Source: Corythoichthys intestinalis
Taxonomy: Eukaryota > Chordata > Actinopteri > Syngnathiformes > Syngnathidae
DNA: 64,000 nucleotides
Direction of reading: 5' to 3'
NCBI RefSeq assembly: GCF_030265065.1
Contig: NC_080412.1
Location: forward strand, 27,456,501 to 27,520,500
Part shown: positions 36,231-59,210 of the stretch, in pieces
Numbering within the stretch: position 1 is the first letter of the stretch
Layout: each line of letters opens with the position of its first letter
Program-made: the position numbers and the translations under genes
The notes under the pieces: generated by a model
Seen by the model: the letters and a program-made list of their open reading frames with translations, nothing else
Databases searched by the model: none
What the model was told of the DNA's origin: nothing

Positions 36231-37715
36231 GGTCATGATAAATAACAGTCTTGTGCTAAATGGAATATGAAATAATAAAAATGCATTCATTAAAGATGAC
36301 ATGGCAAAATTACTCCATAATGGTCAAAACTGTCGACTTCACCTTTACTGTCGCACCTCCCGAACGATATTTTAAGCCACCTAAATCGGGCTTATGTCCT
36401 TTCCTTTCCCCGGCTTCGGAGAATGTAAACAAACTTAGACAGCTAGCCGACATGGTAACCCGAACCGAGTGATGTTTCAAAGCCTTCGAAGCGGAAAATC
36501 ACACATAACTAGACCGGATCATTTCACATGACGACTGGGTTGTCGATTGTCTTCGCCGATCGGCAAACCGTCCGGCGAAGAGCAATTTGCAGATCGTACC
36601 CCTGCTACTACGGACAGGAGAGCTTGCCGGGGAGGCAGCTGGACAATGTTGCTAATGTGTATGATGAGAGCTTTTTACATGCCCATTCATGATCAAACGT
36701 AAGTAGTCCTTTATTTAAAGAAGGTTTGTAGTGTTTATTTTGTAATCGCTGTATTTGCGGCTATTTTTAACACAAAGTTGCAATTTCTGATCGGGTGGAA
36801 AATTTGACAGAACACCGGGCACACCAAGAGGGCAAAAGCCAAGTATAGTGCTCGCCCGGCGGAGGGATGTGCGACAAGGAGCATGTCAGCCACAAAATGC
36901 AAGCTACCTCCGTATTAAAATGATCCCAGTTTTTGACATAATACAAAACACTATGTTTACTCACTTCCTCGTAAGTCCCATGGTCCCACATTAGTAGGGC
37001 TTGTTTTGGCCAATATCCACCGGTGAATGGGAACCTTTTGAAACCCCAAAAAGGCGCACACGCCTCTCCCTCATACAGCAAGATTTTTCTGCAGCCGTTT
37101 GACTGGCGTGATGCGAAAAATAAACTTATTAATCCGCAAAATCAGCTGAATCCTTAGTCCTTCTCACACAACAGTATGGCTGTATAGTGAAGAGGACTCC
37201 TTCCTTTGTACACGTCACAGCACCCTCTTTCTCAACTCGAGACTGTTGCTGGAAGTCACTCATTTTCATTGCGCGGGATTCAAAAAACTAAATAAATGTA
37301 GCGATCGCTTCCACACACATCCAAGCGGTCCATTTCATTCAGGAGCATAAAATACCTCGTGTCTAAGAAATAAACATGCTTTTTCGTGTCACAGGCACTT
37401 TAAACGGGTCTTTTAGACTTCCGCGCAAGTTGATCTATTCTTCACATTTTTTCCTCTGTGTTTTTGGTTTCAGGAAACATATGAAGAAAACATCCTTCAA
37501 ATGTCGTAATTTCTACAGTCATTTCTACAAGTTCCATAGCAGCAGTGTTTGATCGGCATGTTCTTTTTTTTGAAAGATTAGAAGAAGGCAAGACAACGGA
37601 GAAAACAAGCAGAAAAAATATGGGTTGTATGCGAGGGCGTGTCTACAATGTCCCTACTACCGCGTTTCGATGGTGACGTCACGGTCTAAAAATAGCTTTC
37701 GTGCAATACGCCATT

Positions 37716-38440
37716 AGACGCTTAATGTTGACAATGGCGGCAGTTCATTAAAGCCAATGAAAAATAAAACAAAATCAGTTTTAGAGTGTTACTGCGGGCC
37801 ATGAACAATTTATTTGTTTTTAATCATTAATATTTTTATTAATTTTGTTTTTGTCAATATTGCATCTATTTACAGTGATAATAATAATATTTATTTATTT
37901 ATTTATTTTAAATACAATAATGATTAATAACAATAAAACATACATAATTATAATTGAGACGTGTCTTCCACATGTGTGGTTGTTTACCAAATGTTACTAT
38001 CGTGGCCTACAATACGGAAAATGAGGCCGCCAGGTCTTTATGTGGTTTAGTTAATTTATTGCTTATTATTATTAATTGATTAATTTAATGACCGCATGCG
38101 TATAGTCATTTGAGGGTTAAAAAAACCTAAATCAAAACATGGAGGAGGGGGTCGGGGAGGGGGACACACAATTGTTTTTGAGTAGCAGCTTATTCGTTCC
38201 GTCTAGACACAAGTTGACGTCGAATTTTAGTTCCTACCAGAACAACCAAACAATGATAAAATCTAGAAATATCCCCCTCGGGCGAGTCGCTTGGCTCATC
38301 TTTTAGCCACTCATCCGGCATTTGCCAACACTCCCAATTTTAAAACGGCGAAAATATGTTGATTTTGCGTTTCTGGAACATTTTGTAGCGTTTGGTGTTT
38401 TGTGCTATTGCGCAACACGTTCGCAAATAGCAGCCGGCTT
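37716..38440. other. Spacer upstream of rab24
   Basis: AT-rich sequence with an ATTTATTT run near 37890-37910. No element ends and no exon recognised. The sequence becomes more mixed toward the presumed rab24 promoter. Confidence 0.4.
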
Positions 38441-38616
38441 AGTTTAGCCTAGCATAATTTAGCTTGAATACGCTGGGCTGAGATGACAAGTGCACTTTTC
38501 CTGCTGCCCTCACGGCTGTAAAGACATATTTATTTGGCCAGCTTCACTTTCACGGCTTTCTGCTGCCGCTGTTGGGGCGAGACAATGAAGACGTGTTGAG
38601 TCCAGCTAGCTGCTAG
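38441..38616 (+). promoter_or_regulatory. rab24: Presumed rab24 promoter and non-coding first exon
   Basis: A plausible 5' UTR exon ends at CAGCTAGCTGCTAG followed by the strong donor GTAAGC at 38617. The matching acceptor is TTCTTCTTTATAG ending at 39270, so a UTR intron of about 650 bases is inferred. The exon's 5' limit is not known. Confidence 0.45.
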
Positions 38617-39347
38617 GTAAGCTGTCTCATTTTCACAATTCTAACACTGATTTGCTTTCACGAGTTGCTGTCACGGACTCGACAAACAAACCAGAAGTAT
38701 CAACTTTACTAAAAGCAAACAGGAGTGCTGATTTTAGACCTCGACAGGATTAAAAATGCTTAAATCTTCTTTCAGTATAAATAAAAAGCTGCCTGATTAG
38801 TGTAAAATTTAAAATATTTCTTCCTATATAATGAAGTCAAAACAAAAACGAAAAGGTTAGTTTGTCATTTTATTTTTTTAAAAAGAAAATCTAGCAATTT
38901 TTCAATAGATTATTACACGAGAAAAAGTTTTGTTTTTTTGTGAACTTATTATTTTCATGTTTAAGTGCCATTGACGATGCTAGACGTCCAATCTATTTGA
39001 ACTGGATTTGTTCATTTACCCCTCTAAGGCCATTGAAGGGTTAAAAACTTGTTTTGTGCTTTTGTTCTTAATGTCCCCTTAATTTTTGGTGGAAAAAACA
39101 ATGTTTTGTTTTTAGACCATTTTACCCAGCTCCTGTTTGTTAGTATAAAAGCACAACGAAATCATTAAAATACATAAATACTACGCTACAAGACTGAAGT
39201 AGTAATATTACGAAAACTGCGTGTTATGACTAGGCGAATGAATATGTTGTACACATTTTCTTCTTTATAGGTCAGCTCTTCCTTCCTTCCTTTCCTGCAC
39301 ATTTAGTTCCTCTTCCTAAGGAGCCCCGCACTAAATTGTGGAGTAAT

Positions 39348-49549
<10,202 letters not shown>

Positions 49550-50270
49550 CGCTCACCTGGGGAAGGAAGTACATGCTGGATCAGAACACAAAAAGCCACA
49601 AAACATTCGCTTCTTTCGTGCCACGAGGAACCTCTGCCGGCTGGAGGTCGGAATACGACAACAAAGATTTCATCCACCTGAGTTTTCATCCAAAGCTGTG
49701 CTGGTCCAAGACAACTCAGCCACTTTGACTCGTTATTTTTTGGGGCGGTTTTTAGTGAAAGGGTGACGAAGTCCTGGCAAAACATAAGAATTAAACCGCT
49801 TACCTTTTTGGTTTTGGATGCGCAAAGCTGGATTGTGTCTCCACTTCCTGTATGTCATCACATGGTGAAGTCCTCCTTTGAGCTGCCTGACTGAAAAAGT
49901 GACTTTTCTATATTTCAACACTCACAAACTGACATAAATCACCTCAGAATGAATTTAGCCGTCATGTTTTTGCAATATTTATTGCCTTGATTAATCACGG
50001 TGCCGGATAACACTTTGGAAAAAAAATGCCTGAATGTGTTTTTTTTTCTTCTTTTAAATACATGCTGGCAAAGAATTTAATATAAAATATCTGGAGGAGT
50101 TCGATTAAATGTTACATGATTCATTGCCAGTTTGTCCTCTTTGATGGGAAAGAAGTGATGAAAATTTACAGATTGCAAATGGGATCTACAGTACAAAATG
50201 ATTGCCTGCTGCTTTTTAAAATAATTTTGCTAGTTTCAAACATCTACACTGACTGTTTCATAAACTGTGA

Positions 50271-50276
50271 AATAAA
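50271..50276 (+). terminator. rab24: Possible rab24 polyadenylation signal AATAAA
   Basis: AATAAA lies about 720 bases after the rab24 stop, in sequence that does not resemble the surrounding transposons, so it probably lies in the 3' UTR. Other A-rich sites exist; choice is tentative. Confidence 0.45.
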
Positions 50277-50586
50277 TGTTTGTGCATGAAAAACTTTTTA
50301 AATTTGTTCTTCCTCTGACCAAAATGAACCCTCCCACTAATTAGCTTATCACTATTAGACGGACGCAATGGCGTACGTTGGGTCTCAACATTAGTAGGGA
50401 CGATTACCTGCATGTAAACTTTATGCTCGGGATGGGACATTAATAAGACCAAACCGATTGGGTGAACGGGAGTCAGGCCTACATTTCTCACGAATATGAA
50501 CCTAAAATAATTGATATGCTAAATCAAGGGTGCTCATCACGTCGATCACGAGCAACCAGTTAATCGCAACGCCAGTGTGGGTAGCT

Positions 50587-52399
50587 CAGTGGGGCAAATA
50601 AGATTTAGTCAACGACTAATTGTGCAAGTTCTCCTACTTGAAAAGATTAGAGAGGCCTGTAATTGTCAACATGGGTAAACCTCAACCACGAGAGAATGTG
50701 GGAAAACCCCCCCCAGAAAATTACATTGTTTGATTTTTAAAGAATTTGCAAACCATGGTGGAAATTAAGTATTTGGTCACCTACAAACAAGCAAGATTTC
50801 TGGCTGTCAAAGAGGTCTAACTTCTAACAAGGTCTAACGAGGCTCCACTCGTTACCTGTATTAATGGCACCTGTTTTAACTCATTATCGGTATAAAAGAC
50901 ACCTGTCCACAATGTCAGTCAGTCACAATCCAAACTCCACGATGGCCAAGACCAAAGAGCTATCGAAGGACACCAGAGACAAAATTGTAGACCTGCACCA
51001 GGCTGGGAAGACTGAATCTGCAATAGGTAAAACACTTGGTGTAAAGAAATCAACTGTGGGAGCAATTATTAGAAAATGGAAGAAATACAGGACCACTGAT
51101 AATCTCCCTCGATCTGGGGCTCAAAGCAAGATCTCACCCCGTGGCGTCAAAATGATAAGAACGGTGAGCAAAAATTCCATAACCACACGGGGGGGACCTA
51201 GTGAATGACCTACAGAGAGCTGGGACCACAGTAACAAAGGCTACTATCAGTAACACAATGTGCTGCCAGACGTGTCCCCCTGCTGAAGCCATTACACGTC
51301 CAGGCCCGTCTGCGGTTCGCTAGAGAGCATTTGGATGATCCAGAAGAGGACTTGGGCGAATGTGTTATGGTCAGATGAAACCAAAATACAACTTTTTGGT
51401 CGAAACACAGGTTCTCGTGTTTGGAGGAGAAAGAATACTGAATTGCATCCGAAGAACACCATACCCACTGTGAAGCATTGGATTTGGAATCATCATGCTT
51501 TGGGGCTGTTTTTCTGCAAAGGGACCATGAAGACTGATGTGTGTAAAGGAAAGAATGAATGGGGCCATGTATCGAGAGATTTTGAGTGAAAATCTCCTTC
51601 CAACAGCAAGGGCATTGAAGATGAGACGTGGCTGGGTCTTTCAGCATGACAATGATCCCAAATACACAGCCAGGGCAACAAAGGAGTGGCTTCGTAAGAA
51701 GCATTTCAAGGTCCTCGAGTGGCCAAGCTAGTCTCCAGATCTCAACCCCATAGAAAATCTGCGGAGGGAGTTGAAAGTCCGTGTTGCCCAACGGCAGCTC
51801 CAAAACCTCACTGCTCTAGAGCAGGGGTTTTCAACCCAGTCCTCAAGGCACACTGTGGGTCCTGGTTTTTGTTCCAGCCGATCCAGCAGAGACAGTTGAA
51901 CCAATGAGGCTTCTGCTAAAACAAGCCACACCTGACTGCAATCAACTGATTGCACTTGTAAAACACCAGATTGGGGAAAAAGTGTTGTCATCTTGTTTGG
52001 TAAGAATGAAATCCTGCACCCACAGTGTGCCTTAGTGGAATAGGTTGGGGACCCCTGCTCTAGAGGAGATCTTTATGGAGGAATGGGCCAAGATACCAGC
52101 AACAGTGTGTGAAAAGCTTGTGAAGAGTTACAGAAAACGTTTGGCCTCCGTTATTGCCAACAAAGGGTACATAACAAAGTATTGAGCTGAACTTTTGGTA
52201 TTGACCAAATACTTATTTTCCACCATGATTTGCAAATAAATTCTTTAAAAATCAAACAATGTGATTTTCAGTTTTTTTTCCACATTCTGTTTCTCATGGT
52301 TGAGGTTTACCCATGTTGACAATTACAGGCCTCTCTAATATTTTCAAGTGGGAGAACTTGCACAATTAGTTGTTGACTAAATACTTATTTGCCCCACTG
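50587..52399 (+). mobile_element. Tc1-like transposon (IR/DR type), copy 2, with a hAT MITE inside
   Basis: The ends CAGTGGGGCAAATAAG and inverse match copy 1. The transposase starts at 50942 ([20 protein letters not shown]) and runs through the DNA-binding domain to about 51200, where a frame shift breaks it. Later pieces in other frames carry [23 protein letters not shown] and the DD34E Glu region, but the LNPIEN segment is also out of frame. A 236-base MITE is inserted at 51822-52057. It is defective. Confidence 0.93.
51822..52057. mobile_element. hAT-type MITE inserted in Tc1 copy 2
   Basis: Flanked by perfect 8-base copies of CTCTAGAG (51814-51821, 52058-52065). Termini CAGGGGTTTTCAACC and, inverted, CAGGGGTCCCCAACC. 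Tc1 copies 1 and 3 contain a single uninterrupted CTCTAGAG at this site, so the insertion is certain and younger than this Tc1 copy. Confidence 0.96.
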
Positions 52400-54020
52400 T
52401 AACTAGTTTCTCAACAGATTTTTGTGAAATAAACTTGAAATTCATACAACACCTTTTCTACTATAATGTCTTTCAAACATACTAAATGGACAATAAACAC
52501 AGTAACATCTTTTTAAAATGACAATTAGCCATTTTCAACTACTTTATTTTGGCTTCATGTTGGAGCAGGTAAAACAAAAAAAAAATGAGGCCAGTACAAA
52601 GTGCTTATTTCACAACATATATATATATATATTTACTGTATATTTATGTAGATTTGCGCTTTATGGATGGTTGAGACATGGAACCGACTGGAATGAGATG
52701 TGTTAGTAAGGGGCGACCGATCCATTCCTTCAAAACAGCTCCCGGGAGAAGACACTTTAAGGCATATCACTCACACGCTCTCACACAAAATATTTAATTT
52801 AGTCTTGAGGACGCACACTGAAGCATCATAGCGGCGGTTGTGTCACAATTACAGTAATATAAATAAATGACCACGGCGTGCACACTTCAACTCAGTGCAA
52901 CTGTGTTTCAGTGTTAAGACCATTTTTTTGTTGTCGTTGCCCCTCACTTAAACACATCCTTCTGGAAATCTTGTTTGAACAAAAGTATTGGGACGTAGAA
53001 TATCCCGAACATTGCAAGTATAGAATTACTCAAAATGTCTTGTTCGGGGTGAGAACTACAGTGGTTAGAAGCCTCAGTCATTCCCAAAAATGATCCAGTG
53101 TGGATGTTTTCGTTCATCCGACACCTAAAAATCCGAAAATAGATCCAACTAAAAGAGGTGAAGTCCGACCACAATTGACGAAGGGGTGCATCCAAATACT
53201 TTTTGCCCATGTAGTGTATATATTTTGTCATTATCCCGTCACCGTCCAGCACATCAGAGGCCCTTCTGATCGGTCCGAATGTCCCGATGGCTGACAGCGT
53301 GTTAGGAAGCGTCCAATGAATCGAAAAACGACACAGTCCAGAGTGACGATGGGCTCAGTTCGACTGAGGCTGCTACTCGGGGATCCAACCAAGTGGATTA
53401 GGAAGCGTTCGTGTGATTCAATATGAAAGCTGCTTCAGAAAATTGCCTTTTCGCACACTAAAAACTTTCTTTTACGGCCACTATGTGTATTATTATTAGT
53501 ACTATGTGTAAATATTGTGTTCAAAGTTAGAGGTGGTACAAAAATGTTGTTTACTGGCCTAAAATGAAATTGAATTTTTTTCCCATCAAATATTTTTTTC
53601 CCTCCCTCCTTCTTTTGTTTAAAGGGAACCTCGGACTGAAAGACTTGTAGGCTCTCATAAGCCACAATTGTTCTCTTTTACCAAAATATGTTATTAGAAA
53701 CACATTAATTATTGCCATTGATTTTAAAATCTATAATATTTAGTACATGTTTTGACCTACGGAGGGCACCGTGTTTTAGGCGCGCAATGGACGCTCGGGG
53801 TGATGACACTGATTTTCACTGTCACTCGACGAAAACTACCGGGTAACTGCAATTGACGTCCAACCCATGCGCTCATCGGTTAAAAGCAGCGAGTACTTAC
53901 TATTTGTGTTTTTATTGAGTCTTTTATTACCTTTTCATTGCCTCACATACTTTTAAGCATTTTCTTGTGGTAGCTTTAGAGCAGATTGTTGACCTGTTGA
54001 CCACATTAGTCAAGTAGCAT
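52400..54020. other. rab24-nsd1 intergenic spacer with a degenerate MITE
   Basis: A TA microsatellite lies near 52618-52632. Around 52973-53220 the pair AACAAAAGTATTGGGACG and (inverted) GCAAAAAGTATTTGGATGC suggests an old Tc1-type MITE with its CATGTAGTGTATA end. The rest is unassigned. Confidence 0.4.
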
Positions 54021-54050
54021 ATTTAAACTAAAGATGCACCAATACAGATA

Positions 54051-55443
54051 CAGTGGGGCAAATAAGTATTTAGTCAACCATCAACTGTGCAAGTTCTCCT
54101 ACTTGAAAAGATTAGAGAGGCCTGTAATTGTCAACATGGGTAAACCTCAACCATGAGAGACTGAATGTGGGAAGAAAAAGACAGAAAATCACATTGTTTG
54201 ATTTTTAAAGAATTTATTTGCAAGTCATGGTGGAAAATAAGTATTTGGTCAATACCAAAAATTCATCTCAATACTTTGTTATGTACCCTTTGTTGGCAAT
54301 AATGGAGGCCAAACGTTTTCTGTACCTCTTCACTCTTTGCTTGGTGTAAAGAAATCAACTGTGGGAGCAATTATTAGAAAATGGAAGACATACGAGACCA
54401 CTGATAATCTCCCTCAATATGGGGCTCCATGCAAGATCTCACCCCGTGGCGTCAAAATGATAACAAGAACGGTGAGCAAAAATCCCAGTGCATGACCTGC
54501 AGAGAGCTGGGACCACAGTAACAAAGGTTACTAACAGTTACACAATGCGCCGCCAGGGACTCAAATCCTGCACTGCCAGACGTGTCCCCCTGCTGAAGCC
54601 ATTATACGTCCAGGCCCGTCTGCGGTTCGGTAGAGAGTATCTGGATGATCCAGAAGAGGACTGGGAGAGTGTGTTATGGTCAGATGAAACCAAAATAGAA
54701 CTTTTGGGTAGAAACACAGGTTCTTGTGTTTGGAGGAGTAAGAATACTGAATTGCATCCGAAGAACACCATACCCACTGTGAAGCATTGGATTTGGAATC
54801 ATCATGCTTTGGGGCTGTTTTTCTGCAAAGGGACCAGGGTGACTGATCTGTGTAAAGGAAAGAATGAATGGGGCCGTGTATCGAGAGATTTTGAGTGAAA
54901 ATCTCCTTCCATCAGCAAGGGCATTGAAGATGAGACGTGGCTGGGTCTTTCAGCATGACAATGATCCCAAACACACAGCCAGGGACAACAAAGGAGTGGC
55001 TTCGTAAGAAGCATTTCAAGGTCCTGGAGTGGCAAAGCCAGTCTCCAGATCTCAACCCTGTGGCGGGAGTTGAAAGTCCGTGTTGCCCAACGACAGCCCC
55101 AAAACATCACTGCTCTAGAGATTTGCATGGAGGAATTGGCCGAAATACCAGCAACAGTGTGTGAAAAGCTTGTGAAGAGTTACAAAAAACGTTTGGCCTC
55201 CGTTATTGCCAACAAAGGGTACATAACAAAGTATTGAGATGAACTTTTGGTATTGACCAAATACTTATTTTCCACCATGATTTGCAAATAAATTCTTCAA
55301 AAATCAAACAATGTGATTTTGTGTGTTTTTTTTTCTCCACATTCGGTCTCTCAGGGTTGTTTACAATTACAGGCCTGTCTAATATTTTCAAGTGGGAGAA
55401 CTTGCACAATTAGTGGTTGACTAAATACTTATTTGTACTACTG
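54051..55443 (+). mobile_element. Tc1-like transposon, copy 3, with a swapped left end
   Basis: TA flanks both sides (54049-54050, 55444-55445). From about 54345 on, the interior is the transposase read on the plus strand ([15 protein letters not shown]..., [23 protein letters not shown] in a shifted frame), broken by frame shifts and a deletion around the DD34E Glu. The left 285 bases, however, are not the normal 5' end: beyond the terminal repeat they continue as an inverted copy of the 3' end (TACCCTTTGTTGGCAATAAT, CAAACGTTTTCTGTACCTCT). The transposase start and first helices are missing. Confidence 0.93.
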
Positions 55444-55744
55444 TACCAGTATCGGCGGTTGGGGGGGATCCAGCACTAAAATGGTGGTATCGGTATCGGC
55501 GATTACCAACAAATAGGGCGCTTCTACCATTGACCAATCCAGTATTATAACACTTGACCACAGCCTTCTTTCTCCTGACACTCACTACATTTCTTTGTTG
55601 TATGATCACGCGTGATCACTTATCATGTCAAGCAGCTATCGCTGTTGACCTGCTTCAGACAAATAAGGGCAGGCCAATAGCCGCTCTCAACCAATGCCGG
55701 GGTGACTTTTTCATATGGAGGAAAAAAACTAGGAGAGGTAAATG

Positions 55745-55995
55745 TCGGCGGTCTAGAAATATTTCAGCATAGAATGATTTCCGTCGAGTACAATGGCTGC
55801 ATGCAAGATTTGTTGCCAGAAAGTTTTTGAGAGGTGGAGTTAAATAGGCCAATTTCAACATCTCGAACCTGATAAAACATTTAAGACGAAACATGTGAAC
55901 GAACACAAAGAGTTTGAGGCTGCAAAAGCAGGACTGCTATCCATAGGAAGGAGGCTGGACCAGATTAACAATCACTGGTCAGTTCACTTTGTCTA
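55745..55995 (+). pseudogene. BED zinc-finger remnant of hAT element L
   Basis: Plus-strand frames give DFRRVQ, then a region whose bases encode ISNLIKHLRRNM after a shift and TNTKSLRLQKQ after a stop. The pattern fits the BED finger end (NISNLIKHLRRKH-V-x-E-HKEFE) seen in fish hAT transposases. Several breaks; not functional. Confidence 0.6.
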
Positions 55996-56439
55996 CTTTA
56001 CTTTCATTGTCTTTTACTGAAAGAAATGCCGCAGTAATTTGAGACCTGTTTCAAAATCATGCATTAGAAGTAAGCAAAGCAAGCTAAGCTAAATGGCTAA
56101 GTGTGTGTGTGTCAGAGAGAGTCTCACTCCTCGCTGTCTGCTTTTGTGCGTAGCTATAGATGGAGTTGAGTTATGTTGCTGCTTTACTATTTACTTTCTT
56201 ACTGTTGGGCTAGTATTATACATGTTTTACGAATTTAGCACTATTTTCGCCTTTGAGAGCCAAAGGTTTATCTAACTAGCCAAAGGTTTACAAGCCAAAG
56301 GTTTATTTAACTATTGTCACCCATACCAGGTATACAGTAAAAATTTCTACTGGATTCATTTTGTATTAGTCTTTCCTGTTTCACAATGGTAAGCAACAGC
56401 CTGACAAAGTCACGATAGCAATGATTTCAGTATTTATAT

Positions 56440-56440
56440 C

Positions 56441-56467
<27 letters not shown>
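56440..56467. repeat. TA microsatellite
   Basis: A run of alternating TA of about 25 bases sits just left of family M copy 2. Confidence 0.9.
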
Positions 56468-56471
<4 letters not shown>

Positions 56472-56473
56472 TG

Positions 56474-57434
56474 TATATATGGCGGAAAACACAGACAAGG
56501 CTGAAAAAGCAGTTTCTGCTCTTACACCCCTCTTTAAAATAAACTGCTGTATTTTAAGCCAAAAGAACTTTTGTTTTATAGAACAATATGTCTATATGAT
56601 GCCATCACAGATTCATGGCGCATTAAGCCCCCAAACTATTTTTAATTTGTCCATTTTACCTTGGAACCCCCCGTTTACAGACGTCGCGCAACCGCTTTTG
56701 TTTCGACTTAGCCATAAAAAGAAGGTAAGTAATTATATTTATTATTCAAAATGTCTGTCATTTTTAGCTTAGAATCATTAATCGATGTCTAATATTTTGT
56801 TTAAAAAAAAATCACTCGCATATTTTAAACTTTGAAACAAATTACGTCACAATGAAAAAAATGGCGTCTGTAAAAAAAGTCACGGATATCTACTTCATAA
56901 CTATCGATTAATTGTACTTTTTTGTTACTGTCACATTTTCCCCAATATGTTAGATGATAAATAATCAATACAAACAAAGAAAAATTGGGGAAAAAAAAGT
57001 TTAAAAGGGTAAATATATGAAAAAGAAAATCTTGACCACTCCTTGATGTCTGTGATTTCTGCATTGCGACCTTTGTTATATTACGTTTCACTCATAAAAT
57101 CCCCCCAAAATCCGGCTGTGGCCATTCACAGCTGTGTCTTGACGTTGATACATGCTACATGGAGTTTTTGGATTGAAAAGAGGTAAGTACGCGATAATAT
57201 CTCGTTAAAATCATGGCGTCTTTAATTATGCTCTCGCGTGCTCTTACCTCTAGTTAGGGTTTTGCTGTTTCAATGAATTTAAAAAATTAATCAAAATTTT
57301 TCTTCCCCCAGAAAATTGAGATTTTAAGCTTTCCAATGATGTATCACACATGCATATAGGACAATTTTGAAATTTGGACAAATTGGGGGTCGCAGAGTGG
57401 AACTTCAAGTCACCTTAGTGTTTTCCACCATATA
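56474..57434. mobile_element. Family M element, copy 2 (nested in L)
   Basis: Begins TATATATGGCGGAAAACACA and ends TGTTTTCCACCATATATA. Its content matches copy 1 (41082-42300) in reverse orientation, for example GACAAGGCTGAAAAAGCAG on the left and GAGTGGAACTTCAAGTCACC on the right. Confidence 0.75.
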
Positions 57435-57523
57435 TATTTCAAACGAAATGGTATCGGTATCGGCCGATACTGCACAGCCAGGTATTGGTATCGGTGCCAA
57501 AAAATGGAATAGGTGCAACACTA

Positions 57524-59210
57524 ATTTAAACTAACCTTATTTGATATTACTATGTTTAAGTATTTTCTTAAAGCATTTTTAGTATGTTCTGTCTGTATGC
57601 ATTTAAACAAAACAAGCTAAAAGCGCGCAGTAGTACTTGGGGTGTCAAATTCGCCTCGTGTAAATATTTAGCTGGTTTAGCCCATTTTGGCAGAACACCG
57701 TCCCCCCCCCCCCCCCCACTCTCATCTCATTCCATTCCGTCTTTCCTGGTCATTTAGCTTTTGCTGCTCGTTTTGTGAAATATCGACATTCCTGTCCTGT
57801 TCGATAATGTTCCTCTCGAGTTCAAATTGAAAGTGTTGAACAGATGACATGTTTATGTCGCTAGAGTCATACTCTGGAAGCGCGGCAGCGTAACCACGTG
57901 ACGTCACCGCCCTGCGACGTCAACAACAATCGCGACATACTAAAACTAATTTTACAAATTGTATAAAAACGAAAACATCAAGAAGGGGTTCAAAATCAAA
58001 TTATTTAACTCATAAGAACGCTTATCTTTCAAGAACTACAAGCCTTTCTATCCATGGATCGCTTTAAGGAGACAAAAAGAACAAGACAGAAAAAGCGCAA
58101 AACATTTTTTAAACGATTTCAATTGATTTGGATTAGTAGGGGCGAATGAATCCTCATAGTTCAAACGAATTTGAGGGAGGTAATGAGTTAAATATAATAC
58201 AATTTAAAAAGAAAATATTCATTCATAATTTTGTTTTTTAACTTGATTATAAATAAGATCTAGCATCAGTATATGTGGACAACACTTTTTTGGACATGTA
58301 GTCCACACTAAATATTAATGTTGCCGACATGACTCAATATGTAACGTTGATGTAGATGGATTCTACGTTCTTTTGGGATGGATTTTTAAAAAATTATTAC
58401 GAAAAATATTCACTTTCCCTATTAAGGGTTAAAAATGGTTAAATATTGACCAAAACTAATGTAAATAAGTGCAAAACTTCTAATAAATCTTTTTCTCTCC
58501 CCCTATTTGTGTTGTCAGCCCCCAACAACACTGGGAAAAAAATTCAACATTTATCAATCTGATTAAAGATGGTCCACTGCATCTTTTAAAAAAAATACAA
58601 TTTATAATTTTAATATTTTTTCACATCTTAAAATTTAACATAGTTCTCTTTTAGTCATTTAACATGACGTATTCAATCCTTTCATAAGTGCCATGAGTTT
58701 TCACGTTTGATTAAAGTTCATTGTTTTAATTCAGTAACCCTAATGACAGAACAGATGCACAATTTCCCTAAATTATTTTGGTACTACGATATTTTAGTGA
58801 GGACGACCGCTAAAAAAAACTTGCAAATATATGATTAAAGCTAGTGAATTTTTTGTCTCGCCAAATAAGTTTGTAATTTTCCTGCTAATACCACAAAATG
58901 GTAACAACACACTTGTTTTCTCTTTGACAAGACTAAGGCTGAAGGAATGATGTTCCTCACCTCAATTTCACATATTTCCGCCCCTTAATTGTATTACTGT
59001 TCGGCCAATCGTGACGCACGTCATAGGCAAAAAATTGTGGCAGCAGCTTTCATATTGCTTCCGGTGATGTGTACGTAATGGTTATGGTTGATGAACGTGG
59101 CGAATGCTTTAAATGAGGTCACGGAACATCGTGCGGACTGTTTTTTTTTTTTTTTTTTACAGTTGTCATGAGTGTGTGCAAAGGGTCCTAGCTAGTCACT
59201 GTAACAGAAC
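57524..59210. other. Spacer downstream of nsd1, including its unplaced 3' UTR
   Basis: A poly-C run lies at 57703-57718. A fragment of family V (CTATCCATGGATCGCTTTA) is near 58050. The remainder is AT-rich; part nearest 59210 should be the nsd1 3' UTR, but I could not choose a polyadenylation site. A T run precedes 59158. Confidence 0.4.

Larger units (their letters stand above)
34801..37715 (+). mobile_element. Element R carrying a SAP-domain-like exon
   Basis: The left end AATGGCGTACCGCA and, inverted, the right end AATGGCGTATTGCA (12 of 14) bound 2.9 kb. Both termini also carry GACGTCAC. Inside are a leader exon with a SAP-like motif (34928-35088), a tandem duplication near 35.9-36.2 kb and several CpG-bearing stretches, but no transposase that I recognise. 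No target duplication was resolved, so the outer limits are inferred from the inverted ends. Confidence 0.5.
54029..57523. mobile_element. hAT-type element L with BED remnant and two nested elements
   Basis: A perfect 8-base duplication ATTTAAAC (54021-54028, 57524-57531) flanks ends TAAAGATGCACCAATAC and AATAGGTGCAACACTA. Tc1 copy 3 (54051-55443) is inserted 22 bases inside the left end, and family M copy 2 (56474-57434) near the right. GGTATCGGTATCGGC-type runs near both ends are typical of this group. A BED-finger remnant lies in the middle. Confidence 0.92.

Noticed and set aside
36767-37081. 104-codon minus-strand frame in element R (MLYEGEACAPFWGFKRF)
   Set aside because: No recognised domain and no supporting splice sites; I treat it as chance within a repeat although it deserves comparison with other R copies.
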